A stretch of DNA of 64,000 bases from Streptomyces griseoviridis (GTDB taxonomy: Bacteria > Actinomycetota > Actinomycetes > Streptomycetales > Streptomycetaceae): NCBI GenBank assembly GCA_014649155.1, contig BMSM01000033.1, forward strand, positions 1 through 64,000, given 5' to 3'. Under the pieces are notes generated by a model. It was not told where the DNA came from, did no database searches, and worked only from the letters and a program-made list of their open reading frames with translations. Made by a program: the position numbers and the translations under genes. Positions 10,736 through 17,473 of this stretch are shown piece after piece (position 1 is the stretch's first letter; every line of letters starts with the position of its first letter).

Positions 10736-11854
10736 TCACCACTGGACCAGCGCCGTCTCGAGGGTGGAGCCGGGCCCCATGGTCATCAGCACGCCGTACT
10801 CCCCTGGTCGGGTGATGTCCTCGTCGAGCAGGCGCTCGTACGAGAAGAGGAACGATCCGCTGGACACGTTTCCGTAGTCGCGCAGCACGCCGGTGGTGTG
10901 CCGTACGTCGTGCCGGGTCAGTCCGAGGTTGACGCCGACGGCGTCGATGACCTTCTTGCCGCCCGAGTGCACCAGCCAGTGCGCGATGTCGCTGCGGCGC
11001 AGGCCCTTGCCCCCGAGCAGCCGGTCCACGACGATCTCGGCGTGCGCGCCGACCACGTAGGGGATCTGCGGGTCGAGGAAGAAGCTGAACCTGCCGAGGT
11101 CACGGTCCCAGTCGTAGCGCATGGCGTCGACGGCCTCGGGGATGATGCAGCTGGCGAAGTCGAGCAGCCGCGGTCCCTCGGAGGAGACCGTGCCGGGGTG
11201 TTCGCCGGCGAGCAGCGCCACGGCCGCCGCTCCGTCGCCGAACAGGCTGTTCACGACGGCGGTGCGCATCGAGGAGTCCATCGCGTACGCGGCGGAGCAG
11301 GCCTCCGCGCAGAGGACGACGGCGAGTTCGCCGGGGTGCGCCGCGGACCAGCCGGTGACGACGTTGAGGGCGTTCAGGCCGGCGTTGCAGCCCATGCCGA
11401 CGATGTCGGAGCGGCTGCAGTGCCGGTCGATGCCGAGTTCCCGGATGAGCAGGGCGCTCAGGCCCGGGGTGAGGAAGCCGGTCGAGGTGACGCAGCACAG
11501 GTGGCGCAGGTCGGAGAGGTCGGCGCCGGCCCGTTTCAGGCAGGCGCGCAGGGCCTCGGCGCCCATCTCGACGGCCAGCGACTTGTGCTTGTCGATCAGG
11601 TCGCCCTGGGCTTCGGGCCGCCGCTCGCCGGTGTCGTCCGGCGCGGGCAGGACGAGGTGGCGCCGTTCGATGGCGCTGTTGAGGAAGACCGAACGGACCC
11701 GGGGATCGCCGATCCCGAAGGCGTCGAGCACTTCTTGCTGGGAGTAGGAGGTCGGTGTCACCGCCGTCCCCACTCCCACGATCCGCGGGCGGACGAATCC
11801 TCCCGGCAGGAATTCCGGTTCCGCGGTGACGGGCCGTTCCACGGTCGTGGTCAT
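10736..11854 (-). CDS. dpgA: DpgA, type III polyketide synthase (3,5-dihydroxyphenylacetyl-CoA synthase)
   Basis: This is a chalcone-synthase-fold enzyme that condenses four malonyl-CoA units to the Dpg carbon skeleton. The 372-residue protein has the nucleophilic Cys in VGMGCNAGLNALNVV, the active-site His in WLVHSGGKKVIDAV and the Asn in RDYGNVSSGSF, completing the Cys-His-Asn triad; the C-terminal GPGSTLETALVQW is also typical. I used ATG 11854 (MTTTVERP), which has a GGTGG-like site upstream, over GTG 11872. It is the second gene of hpgT-dpgABC, and the two StrR boxes upstream of hpgT should drive it. Confidence 0.95.
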   Translation of the reverse strand: MTTTVERPVTAEPEFLPGGFVRPRIVGVGTAVTPTSYSQQEVLDAFGIGDPRVRSVFLNSAIERRHLVLPAPDDTGERRPEAQGDLIDKHKSLAVEMGAEALRACLKRAGADLSDLRHLCCVTSTGFLTPGLSALLIRELGIDRHCSRSDIVGMGCNAGLNALNVVTGWSAAHPGELAVVLCAEACSAAYAMDSSMRTAVVNSLFGDGAAAVALLAGEHPGTVSSEGPRLLDFASCIIPEAVDAMRYDWDRDLGRFSFFLDPQIPYVVGAHAEIVVDRLLGGKGLRRSDIAHWLVHSGGKKVIDAVGVNLGLTRHDVRHTTGVLRDYGNVSSGSFLFSYERLLDEDITRPGEYGVLMTMGPGSTLETALVQW

Positions 11855-11909
11855 CGGTAAGTCCACCCCCACCTGCGCGGTGTGCTGCGCAGTGTCCGTA
11901 CGACGTGAT

Positions 11910-14180
11910 TCATGTGCCTGACCTTTCGTTCGCGGCGCATTCCGCCTCGATGAAGCGGATGAGCCGTGCTGTTCCCTCCTGGATCTCCGCGGGCGTCAGA
12001 TAACTGATGGACAGCCGGATTCCGTTCCGGCCGCCGCCCCCGGGGTGGAAGTGCTCCATCGGCGTCCAGATGACGCCGAATTGCTGGGCCGAGCGGGTCA
12101 GTGCCGCCTCGTCCGCCCGGAACGGCACCCGGACGCTGAGGAAGAATCCGCCGGCCGGTTCGTTCCACCGCACGCCGAGCCGGGCCCGGCGGTCGGCGGG
12201 CAGGTCGAGGTCCAGGTGCCGCAGCACCGACCGCATCGCCTCGCCGTAGTAGGCGGCGGCGTCGGTGTTCATCTCCGAGACACGGCCCCGCGCGGCCAGC
12301 AGCGCGCCCGCCACCGCGGCCTGGCTGAGCGAGGGGGTGTTCACCGTCACCATGCTCTTGATCTTGGCTAGTTCGGCGGCGAGCAGGGTGGTGCCGCCCG
12401 CGTCGTCGCTCACCGGCTGGTCGGCGACGACGTAGCCGACCCGGGCGCCGGGGAAGACGGTCTTGGAGAAGGAGCCGAGGTGGACGACCCTGCGGTCGCG
12501 GTCGAGGGCCTTGAGCGTCGGGAGCCGTGGCCCCGGGCTCACCATGCGGTAGGGGCTGTCCTCCAGGATCAGCATGCCGTGGTGCGCGGCCGTCCGCAGC
12601 AGTTCCTCGCGGGTGGTGAGGTCCAGGGTGTTGCCGGAGGGGTTGGCGTGGTCCGGCAGGACGTAGAGGACGCGGGGGCGTTTGCCGCGGGCCCGCAGGC
12701 CGCGGGCGGCGGCGTCCACGTCGGCGCAGGCCAGTCCGTCCTCCCGCTCCTCCACCGGGTGCACCTCGATGTCCAGCAGCCGGGCCGCTCCGACGATCCC
12801 GACGTAGCAGGGGCTGGAGACGAGCAGGACGTCCTCGGGGCCGCCGATGAGCGCCCGCAGGGCCAGCAGCATGGCCTCCTGGGCGCCGAGGGTGACGACC
12901 AGCGCCTCCGCGGGTACGTCGATGCCCTCGTCGGTCCTGAGCGAGTCGGCGATGATGTCGCGGATCAGGCCGGCGGTGGGGCCGTACTGGTAGAGCGCCG
13001 TCCGGATCTGCCGGGGGGTGTGCCCCCGTTCGGCGAGGTGGTCGAGGTAGCGGCGGGCGTGGGTGAAGACCTGCTCGGTGTCGAAGAAGCCGTCGTAGGG
13101 CCGTCCCGGGGCGAAGGAGATGGCGTCGGGGTAGCGGAAGGTGACCTCGTTGAGGAAGTTCATCGTGTCCAGGACGGGGTCGGAGAGCGCGCTGTGCAGT
13201 TCCGTCCGGCGCAGTGCGGGCGCGGGGCCCGGCGCGGCTTCCGGGACGGGCGGCACGGGTGCCGGCGCGGGGTCCGCCGGGGCGGTCTGGACGCGGATCA
13301 CCTCCCGCCCGAGGTCGGTCACCGCGCCGGCCCCGGTGAACTCCATGGCACGGGCGAAGTCCCTCACCAGGCCCGGCAGATCGGGTGCCGCGCCCTCGGT
13401 GCCCGGGGTGTCCGGCCGGAGGACCACCGCGTCGGCGCCCAGGGCCAGGGCCACGACGAGGTCGGCGCCGGTGCGGACGCCGCCGTCGAGCAGGACGGGC
13501 ACCGCCCCGCCCACGGCGTCCGCGATCAGGGGCAGTCGGTCGAGGCCGGAGGCGACCACACCGTCGGCGCCCGCCTCGACCGCGCGCAGCGCGTCCCGCG
13601 CGGTGTCCGTCCCGGCGGCCAGCAGCGGCAGCGAGGTCACCGGGCGCAGCGTGGCGAGGACGGACCAGTAGGCGGCGGGCCGGGGGCCGGGGCCCGGCGC
13701 GAGCCCCAGGGTGAGGGCGCCGAAGCCGGCGTCCTGCGCGCGTACGGCCAGTTCACGGGCGGCTCGCCGGTCCCGTACGGCGGTGACGTCCAGCCACGGC
13801 GGTACGACGCCGTCACCGGCGGGAGCCACGGACCACGGCGGCCCGTCACCGGCACCGTCACTGTCACTGTCACCGGCCGGAGTCGCGGACCAGGGTGGCG
13901 TGCTCACGACGGCGGGGAGTCCCGCGGCGGCACTCGCCCGGATCGCGGCGCGTTCCTGTCCGGGCCGGGTCCGGTCGGGGTGGGGGACGACGACGACCGG
14001 TGCGCTCCACGCCCGGCCGAACACCTTCACCCCGGTGTCGGGCGGCCCCGCGGACCCGTACCGCCCCTGGACGAGGCCGGTGCGGTCGAACAGGGCGCGG
14101 TCGGCGGTGTCGGCCGCCCGTCCGGTCGGGTCAGGGGAATCGCCGGAGCGGGCACCTTTTCCGGTGTGCTGCGCTGCCAT
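11910..14180 (-). CDS. hpgT: HpgT aminotransferase fused to a degraded hydroxymandelate-oxidase-like domain
   Basis: The 756-residue protein is a fusion. Residues from about 330 onward form a PLP aminotransferase of the Hpg/Dpg type (PLP Lys in GSFSKTVFPGARVGY near residue 572; YVLPDHANPSGN; LILEDSPYRM), which converts 3,5-dihydroxyphenylglyoxylate to Dpg. Residues 1 to about 300 resemble an FMN-dependent alpha-hydroxyacid oxidase (HmO), with GADGVVAS and VPVLLDGGVRTGADLVVALALGADAV. However, the family's Lys-Gly segment is replaced by LAAGTD, and the SNHGGRQLDG-type block carrying the catalytic His and Arg is deleted. The N-terminal Tyr-Tyr motif is missing too. The oxidase half is therefore probably inactive. 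No HmaS gene is in the window. It is the first gene of the dpg operon, with StrR boxes at 14268 and 14417. Confidence 0.92.
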   Translation of the reverse strand: MAAQHTGKGARSGDSPDPTGRAADTADRALFDRTGLVQGRYGSAGPPDTGVKVFGRAWSAPVVVVPHPDRTRPGQERAAIRASAAAGLPAVVSTPPWSATPAGDSDSDGAGDGPPWSVAPAGDGVVPPWLDVTAVRDRRAARELAVRAQDAGFGALTLGLAPGPGPRPAAYWSVLATLRPVTSLPLLAAGTDTARDALRAVEAGADGVVASGLDRLPLIADAVGGAVPVLLDGGVRTGADLVVALALGADAVVLRPDTPGTEGAAPDLPGLVRDFARAMEFTGAGAVTDLGREVIRVQTAPADPAPAPVPPVPEAAPGPAPALRRTELHSALSDPVLDTMNFLNEVTFRYPDAISFAPGRPYDGFFDTEQVFTHARRYLDHLAERGHTPRQIRTALYQYGPTAGLIRDIIADSLRTDEGIDVPAEALVVTLGAQEAMLLALRALIGGPEDVLLVSSPCYVGIVGAARLLDIEVHPVEEREDGLACADVDAAARGLRARGKRPRVLYVLPDHANPSGNTLDLTTREELLRTAAHHGMLILEDSPYRMVSPGPRLPTLKALDRDRRVVHLGSFSKTVFPGARVGYVVADQPVSDDAGGTTLLAAELAKIKSMVTVNTPSLSQAAVAGALLAARGRVSEMNTDAAAYYGEAMRSVLRHLDLDLPADRRARLGVRWNEPAGGFFLSVRVPFRADEAALTRSAQQFGVIWTPMEHFHPGGGGRNGIRLSISYLTPAEIQEGTARLIRFIEAECAANERSGT

Positions 14181-14267
14181 GGATTCCCTCCGAAAGCCGT
14201 CGACGCGATCTCCGGTGCGGAATTCGCGGGCTCAGCATCACACGCCCCCCGATGATTCGACAACGTC

Positions 14268-14296
14268 GTCCAACTGCGCGTTGCGCACGCTTGGAC
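14268..14296. promoter_or_regulatory. StrR-family activator box 2, upstream of hpgT-dpgABC
   Basis: GTCCAA (14268-14273) and TTGGAC (14291-14296) are separated by exactly 17 bases, as in box 1. The box ends about 90 bp before the hpgT start, nearly the same distance as box 1 from mbtH. Confidence 0.82.
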
Positions 14297-14370
14297 ACGG
14301 TAATTGCGCGAGAAGGGAGCGGGTCGGAAATGGACGGTAATGAATGCGAGAATGCAGGCGTATTCGGCCG

Positions 14371-14416
14371 GGCGGCCGGCCCCTTTCGCATGCTTCCGCG
14401 AAAGGGGCCGGCCGCC
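14371..14416. terminator. Strong 19-bp hairpin between the StrR gene and hpgT
   Basis: A perfect 19-bp inverted repeat (14371-14389 with 14398-14416) encloses an 8-base loop. It lies downstream of the StrR-like gene in the minus direction and before the hpgT promoter region. It is therefore well placed to stop transcription of the regulator from reaching hpgT. It has no U-tract, as is common for Streptomyces terminators. StrR box 4 begins at the very next base. Confidence 0.65.
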
Positions 14417-14445
14417 GTCCAACCGTCGGTCACGGACGTCTGGAC
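14417..14445. promoter_or_regulatory. StrR-family box 4, one mismatch, abutting the hairpin
   Basis: GTCCAA (14417-14422) and CTGGAC (14440-14445) are separated by 17 bases. The only departure from the palindrome is the first base of the right arm, which is the weakly conserved position of the known StrR/Bbr consensus. It would be an upstream second site for the hpgT promoter. Confidence 0.6.
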
Positions 14446-14451
14446 GGCCTT

Positions 14452-14579
14452 TCGGCTCGTCCCCGGCCGCCCTTCGGCCCGTCCTACTAGGGCCTGTCGT
14501 TCGGATTACGCCGCATCGGCTCGTCCCCGGCCGCCCTTCGGCCCGTCCTACTAGGGCCTGTCGTTCGGATTACGCCGCA
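14452..14579. repeat. 64-bp perfect tandem duplication
   Basis: Two copies of a 64-bp unit (14452-14515 and 14516-14579) lie head to tail. Each ends with the left tip of the inverted-repeat element that follows (AGGGCCTGTCGTTCGGATTA). The duplication thus seems to involve the insertion point of that element. Confidence 0.85.
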
Positions 14580-14633
14580 GACGCGGGGAAGGCACAGCCG
14601 ATTCCCCGCGACCTGATCCAGACGACAGGCCCT
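14553..14633. repeat. MITE-like 81-bp element with inverted ends and internal hairpin
   Basis: The ends AGGGCCTGTCGT (14553 onward) and ACGACAGGCCCT (to 14633) are complementary inverted repeats. Inside, CGCGGGGAA (14582-14590) pairs with TTCCCCGCG (14602-14610) over an 11-base loop. Elements starting AGGGCCTGTCG are, from general knowledge, dispersed in Streptomyces genomes. The stop codon of the StrR-like gene (14632-14634) overlaps its right end, so the element may also serve as that gene's transcription terminator. Confidence 0.65.
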
Positions 14634-15624
14634 AGCCGTGCCGGACCGTCTGGTGTTCCATCCGCGCGGCGACCTCGCCCCAGACTCCCGCGCACGCGTG
14701 GGCGAGGTCGGCGACCACGGAGGTGCAGTGCGGCGGGACGCTGTCGATGATCGCCTGCCATTCGGCGCCGCTCAGGGTGTGCAGGTTCAGCAGCCGCAGC
14801 AGGGTGCGGCCGGTTTCGCTGAACCGGAGGGCGGGGTCGGACTTCAGCCGGTCCACGGCCGCGACCCGGGCCGCGATCCGCGCGGTGCCGGTGGTCTGTC
14901 CGGCGGCGCCGGCCCGGTTCCGGCTCGGCTCCTCGGCCAGTGGCTTCGGCTTCGGACGGGCCCGGACGCGCGGCTTGGGCAGCGGGTCCTCGCCCCGGTG
15001 GATGCGGTTCCGTACGTCCCGGGCCGTCTCCGGCGAAATCCGGGCCGCGCGGGCGATCTGCCGCAGGGAGAGACCCGGGTTCTCCCTGATGAGCCGCCCG
15101 GCGAGTTCGCGTCCCGCGGCGCTGTTGACGGGCCGGACCCGTCCGTCCTGGCCGATCCGGCTGCCCTCCGCGAGCGTGTCCCCGGCCGCCCGGCGGCGGA
15201 TCTCGGAGACCGTGCCGGGCGAGAGGCCGGTGGCCGAGGCGATCATCCGGTCCGACCACTGCGGGTGCGAGGTGATGATCCGGCTCGCCGCTCTCTTCCG
15301 GTCGGCCATGGACAGCGGCAGACCGTGCGTGATGTTCGATTCCACGGCGAGTACGAAGGCGTCGGACTCGCTGCCGTCGAAGTACGCCACGGCGATCTTG
15401 TCGTCGCCACGGAGCTGTGCCGCCCGCAGCCGGTGTATCCCGTCGATCACCCGCATCGTCTGCCGGTGCACCAGTACGGGAGGAAGCGGAGCCCTTACTT
15501 CCACCAGGGCCTGGATATGGTCCTGGTCCTCCCCGGCACTGCGCGGCGACCCTTCCACGACCAAGGAACCGATCTCGACTTCGACGACCAGCCCTTGTTC
15601 GAATTGCGTCTGGTCAAGCTGCAT
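14632..15624 (-). CDS. StrR-family (ParB-N-like) pathway-specific activator
   Basis: This 330-residue DNA-binding protein has a ParB/Srx-like N-terminal domain (PPVLVHRQTMRVIDGIHRLRAAQLRGDDKIAVAYFDG) followed by two helix-turn-helix stretches (MIASATGLSPGTVSEIRRR and SLRQIARAARISPETARDVRNR). This is the layout of StrR, Bbr and Tei15*, activators of streptomycin and glycopeptide pathways. ATG 15624 is preceded by GGGGGAG at six bases, which decides the start; an in-frame codon at 15657 lacks such a site. Four matching boxes (GTCCAA-N17-TTGGAC type) occur at 5411, 14268, 14417 and 20034. It is therefore expected to switch on mbtH-exporter-NRPS, hpgT-dpgABC and probably the haem peroxidase. Confidence 0.9.
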   Translation of the reverse strand: MQLDQTQFEQGLVVEVEIGSLVVEGSPRSAGEDQDHIQALVEVRAPLPPVLVHRQTMRVIDGIHRLRAAQLRGDDKIAVAYFDGSESDAFVLAVESNITHGLPLSMADRKRAASRIITSHPQWSDRMIASATGLSPGTVSEIRRRAAGDTLAEGSRIGQDGRVRPVNSAAGRELAGRLIRENPGLSLRQIARAARISPETARDVRNRIHRGEDPLPKPRVRARPKPKPLAEEPSRNRAGAAGQTTGTARIAARVAAVDRLKSDPALRFSETGRTLLRLLNLHTLSGAEWQAIIDSVPPHCTSVVADLAHACAGVWGEVAARMEHQTVRHG

Positions 15625-16317
15625 TACAAACTCCCCCGAGGCTCTTTCTGTACACACGTTCGTGTTCCGTGACGAATGACAGATGTCCCGTTCATGACGT
15701 GTCGACCGCGCAGGACGTTCCGAGAGCGCACGACGCGCACGACGGGATCAGCGAGTTCAGCCGGCAGGTGGGAATTCCGCCGGACAGGGAGTCAGGTGTC
15801 TCGGCACGGAAGGACCGGACGCGCGCGACGACGTCCCCGGCGCGACTTCGGCCCCCCGACGCACTTCGGCCGCCGGAACTTCCGTCCGGCCTCCAGGTGT
15901 TGATCTGCGAATGGTGCCCATGCTTGAGATCATTCGACTTCCCCCGTGTTACCACCACATGAGCCGCACCACCAGAAACTGCGGCCCTAATGGCCGACGG
16001 CGGCCGGTGGCCGCACGCCGAGTTGGACACCAGAACAGCAGACGCCTTACGCCTCGTCCAGAGCCCGCCCGCCCGGCATGTGGGCCACAGGGAGTGACCG
16101 GTGCCGGGGCCGGGCCGCCGCGCACGGGGAGAACCGCAGGTCGAGCGGGCTGCGCACCTTTGCGTCACGATCGCTCGACAGCGGCGTGAATATGACGAAA
16201 AAACGGAGACACGCCACCGGGGTGACGCGGTCCGGTGGTCGGCGGGCCCGTCCCGCCGGCGGGACACGGCCGCCCGCCCGCCGCCCGCGCGGGCGCTCAC
16301 CAGGGGAAAACGGAGAC
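15625..16317. other. Non-coding region upstream of the StrR-like gene
   Basis: About 690 bp lie between the LmbU-family gene stop and the StrR-like gene start. I see no convincing gene here. It should hold the promoter of the StrR-like gene. A lone TTGGAC at 16023 has no GTCCAA partner at the 17-base spacing, so autoregulation through a full box is not supported. Confidence 0.5.
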
Positions 16318-17007
16318 TCAGGCTCCGATGTCGGCGTCCGTCCAGGGCTCGGGGCGCACCGGTTCACCGGCCGCCTCGTCGAGGCGGGAGACGATCCAGT
16401 CCAGCAGGTCCAGACCTGCGGCTTCCGCCGCCTGCTGCCACCGGACCCGGCGGTCGGAGGGGACCCGGAGGGGGACCAGCGGATGCGGCAGCGCCCGGTC
16501 GTCGCGGCGGTGGGCCCTGACCCGCCGGCGCAGCTCGTTGCGGGACCAGCCCTCCCGCTCGGCGCGGGCGAGCCACTCGTCCTGCTCGTCCGGGGGGATG
16601 CCGGCGACCTCGGCGTGGTGCTGGAAGCTGAGCCGCGCGCGGCGCCGGGACGGCTCGAACTTGCCCGCCACCCAGGCGTAGTTGCGCAGGGTCTGGTAGT
16701 CGAGGCCGCTCTCGGTGAGGGCGCGGCGATAGCGGTCCGGATACTCTCTGCGACCGTAGATCAGCCAGTCCCCCAGCCACCACGCCGACGAGTCCGTGAC
16801 CACGAACATCTGCCGGCCGAGGTGGCGCCACTGGGCCAGTGGCAGTCCGGGGGACAGGGTCAGGGCGGTGCGCCGGGTGGCCGCGCGGACGTCCAGTGTG
16901 CCGTGTTCCCGCTCGCGCGCCACCGGTTCCGTCCGCCGGCCGGTCCCTCGTGCCGCTTCGCCCGCCATCCTCCGCACCTCACCGCCCCCTTGTCCGCAGG
17001 CACTCAT
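16318..17007 (-). CDS. LmbU-family transcriptional regulator
   Basis: This 229-residue protein carries the LmbU-family core: LAQWRHLGRQMFVVTDSSAWWLGDWLIYG, then YRRALTESGLDYQTLRNYAWVAGKFEPSRRRARLSFQHHAEVAGI and GWSRNELRRRVRAHR. LmbU, NovE and HmtD are cluster-situated regulators found almost only in natural-product loci of actinomycetes. They bind promoter DNA through a helix-turn-helix region in the middle of the protein. An alternative ATG at 16968 has GGAGG directly before it and would remove 13 residues. The gene lies upstream of the StrR-like gene on the same strand, so the cluster appears to have two layers of pathway control. Confidence 0.88.
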   Translation of the reverse strand: MSACGQGGGEVRRMAGEAARGTGRRTEPVAREREHGTLDVRAATRRTALTLSPGLPLAQWRHLGRQMFVVTDSSAWWLGDWLIYGRREYPDRYRRALTESGLDYQTLRNYAWVAGKFEPSRRRARLSFQHHAEVAGIPPDEQDEWLARAEREGWSRNELRRRVRAHRRDDRALPHPLVPLRVPSDRRVRWQQAAEAAGLDLLDWIVSRLDEAAGEPVRPEPWTDADIGA

Positions 17008-17168
17008 CCTTCCGGAGGCGACGTCTCGGCCAGGTAACAGAACGGACCGGGTGGACGGGACGGGCGGGGCGGCCGGGGCCGTGGCTCTGTGTTACGGCGG
17101 AGTTACCTGTTCCGCGGTGTACTGGTGCGCGCGGAGCACGCGGCCCCGCGAGCGGAAGAGGAGGCCCC

Positions 17169-17450
17169 ATGGTCACCGCGCCCCGGTGGTGCGCAGAGTG
17201 CGGCACGGAGTTCGCCTGGACGAGCCGGAATCCGAACCGCAGGTTCTGCGGCCCCAGGTGCCGCTCCCGGTGGTGGCGGGCGGGGCGCGGCCGGAGCGCC
17301 GAGCAGGCCGCCGGGGCCGGGGAGCCCGCCGGCCCGGCCGCGGTCCGGCTGGGCGCCCTGCACGCCTGTCCGCACTGCGGGGAGCACCTCACGGTCATCA
17401 ATCTGCTCGTCGGCGGCGAACCGGTCCCCGGGGCCGACACTCCCCCGTAG
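17169..17450 (+). CDS. Small zinc-ribbon protein
   Basis: This 93-residue protein begins at ATG 17169 after a clear purine-rich ribosome site (AGAGGAGG). It has CAECG-type and CGPRC pairs (residues about 8-35; Cys-x-x-Cys then Cys-x-x-x-Cys) and a second CPHCG near the C-terminus, so it probably binds one or two zinc ions. It is Arg-rich after the first ribbon (CRSRWWRAGRGR), suggesting nucleic-acid contact. It is divergent from the LmbU-family gene and convergent with the haem peroxidase gene. I do not recognise a named family. Confidence 0.68.
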   Translation: MVTAPRWCAECGTEFAWTSRNPNRRFCGPRCRSRWWRAGRGRSAEQAAGAGEPAGPAAVRLGALHACPHCGEHLTVINLLVGGEPVPGADTPP

Positions 17451-17473
17451 CCCCCGGGACCGGTGCGCGGCGC

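Noticed and set aside
16023..16028. A TTGGAC half-site upstream of the StrR-like gene as an autoregulatory box
   Set aside because: There is no GTCCAA or near match at the 17-base spacing.
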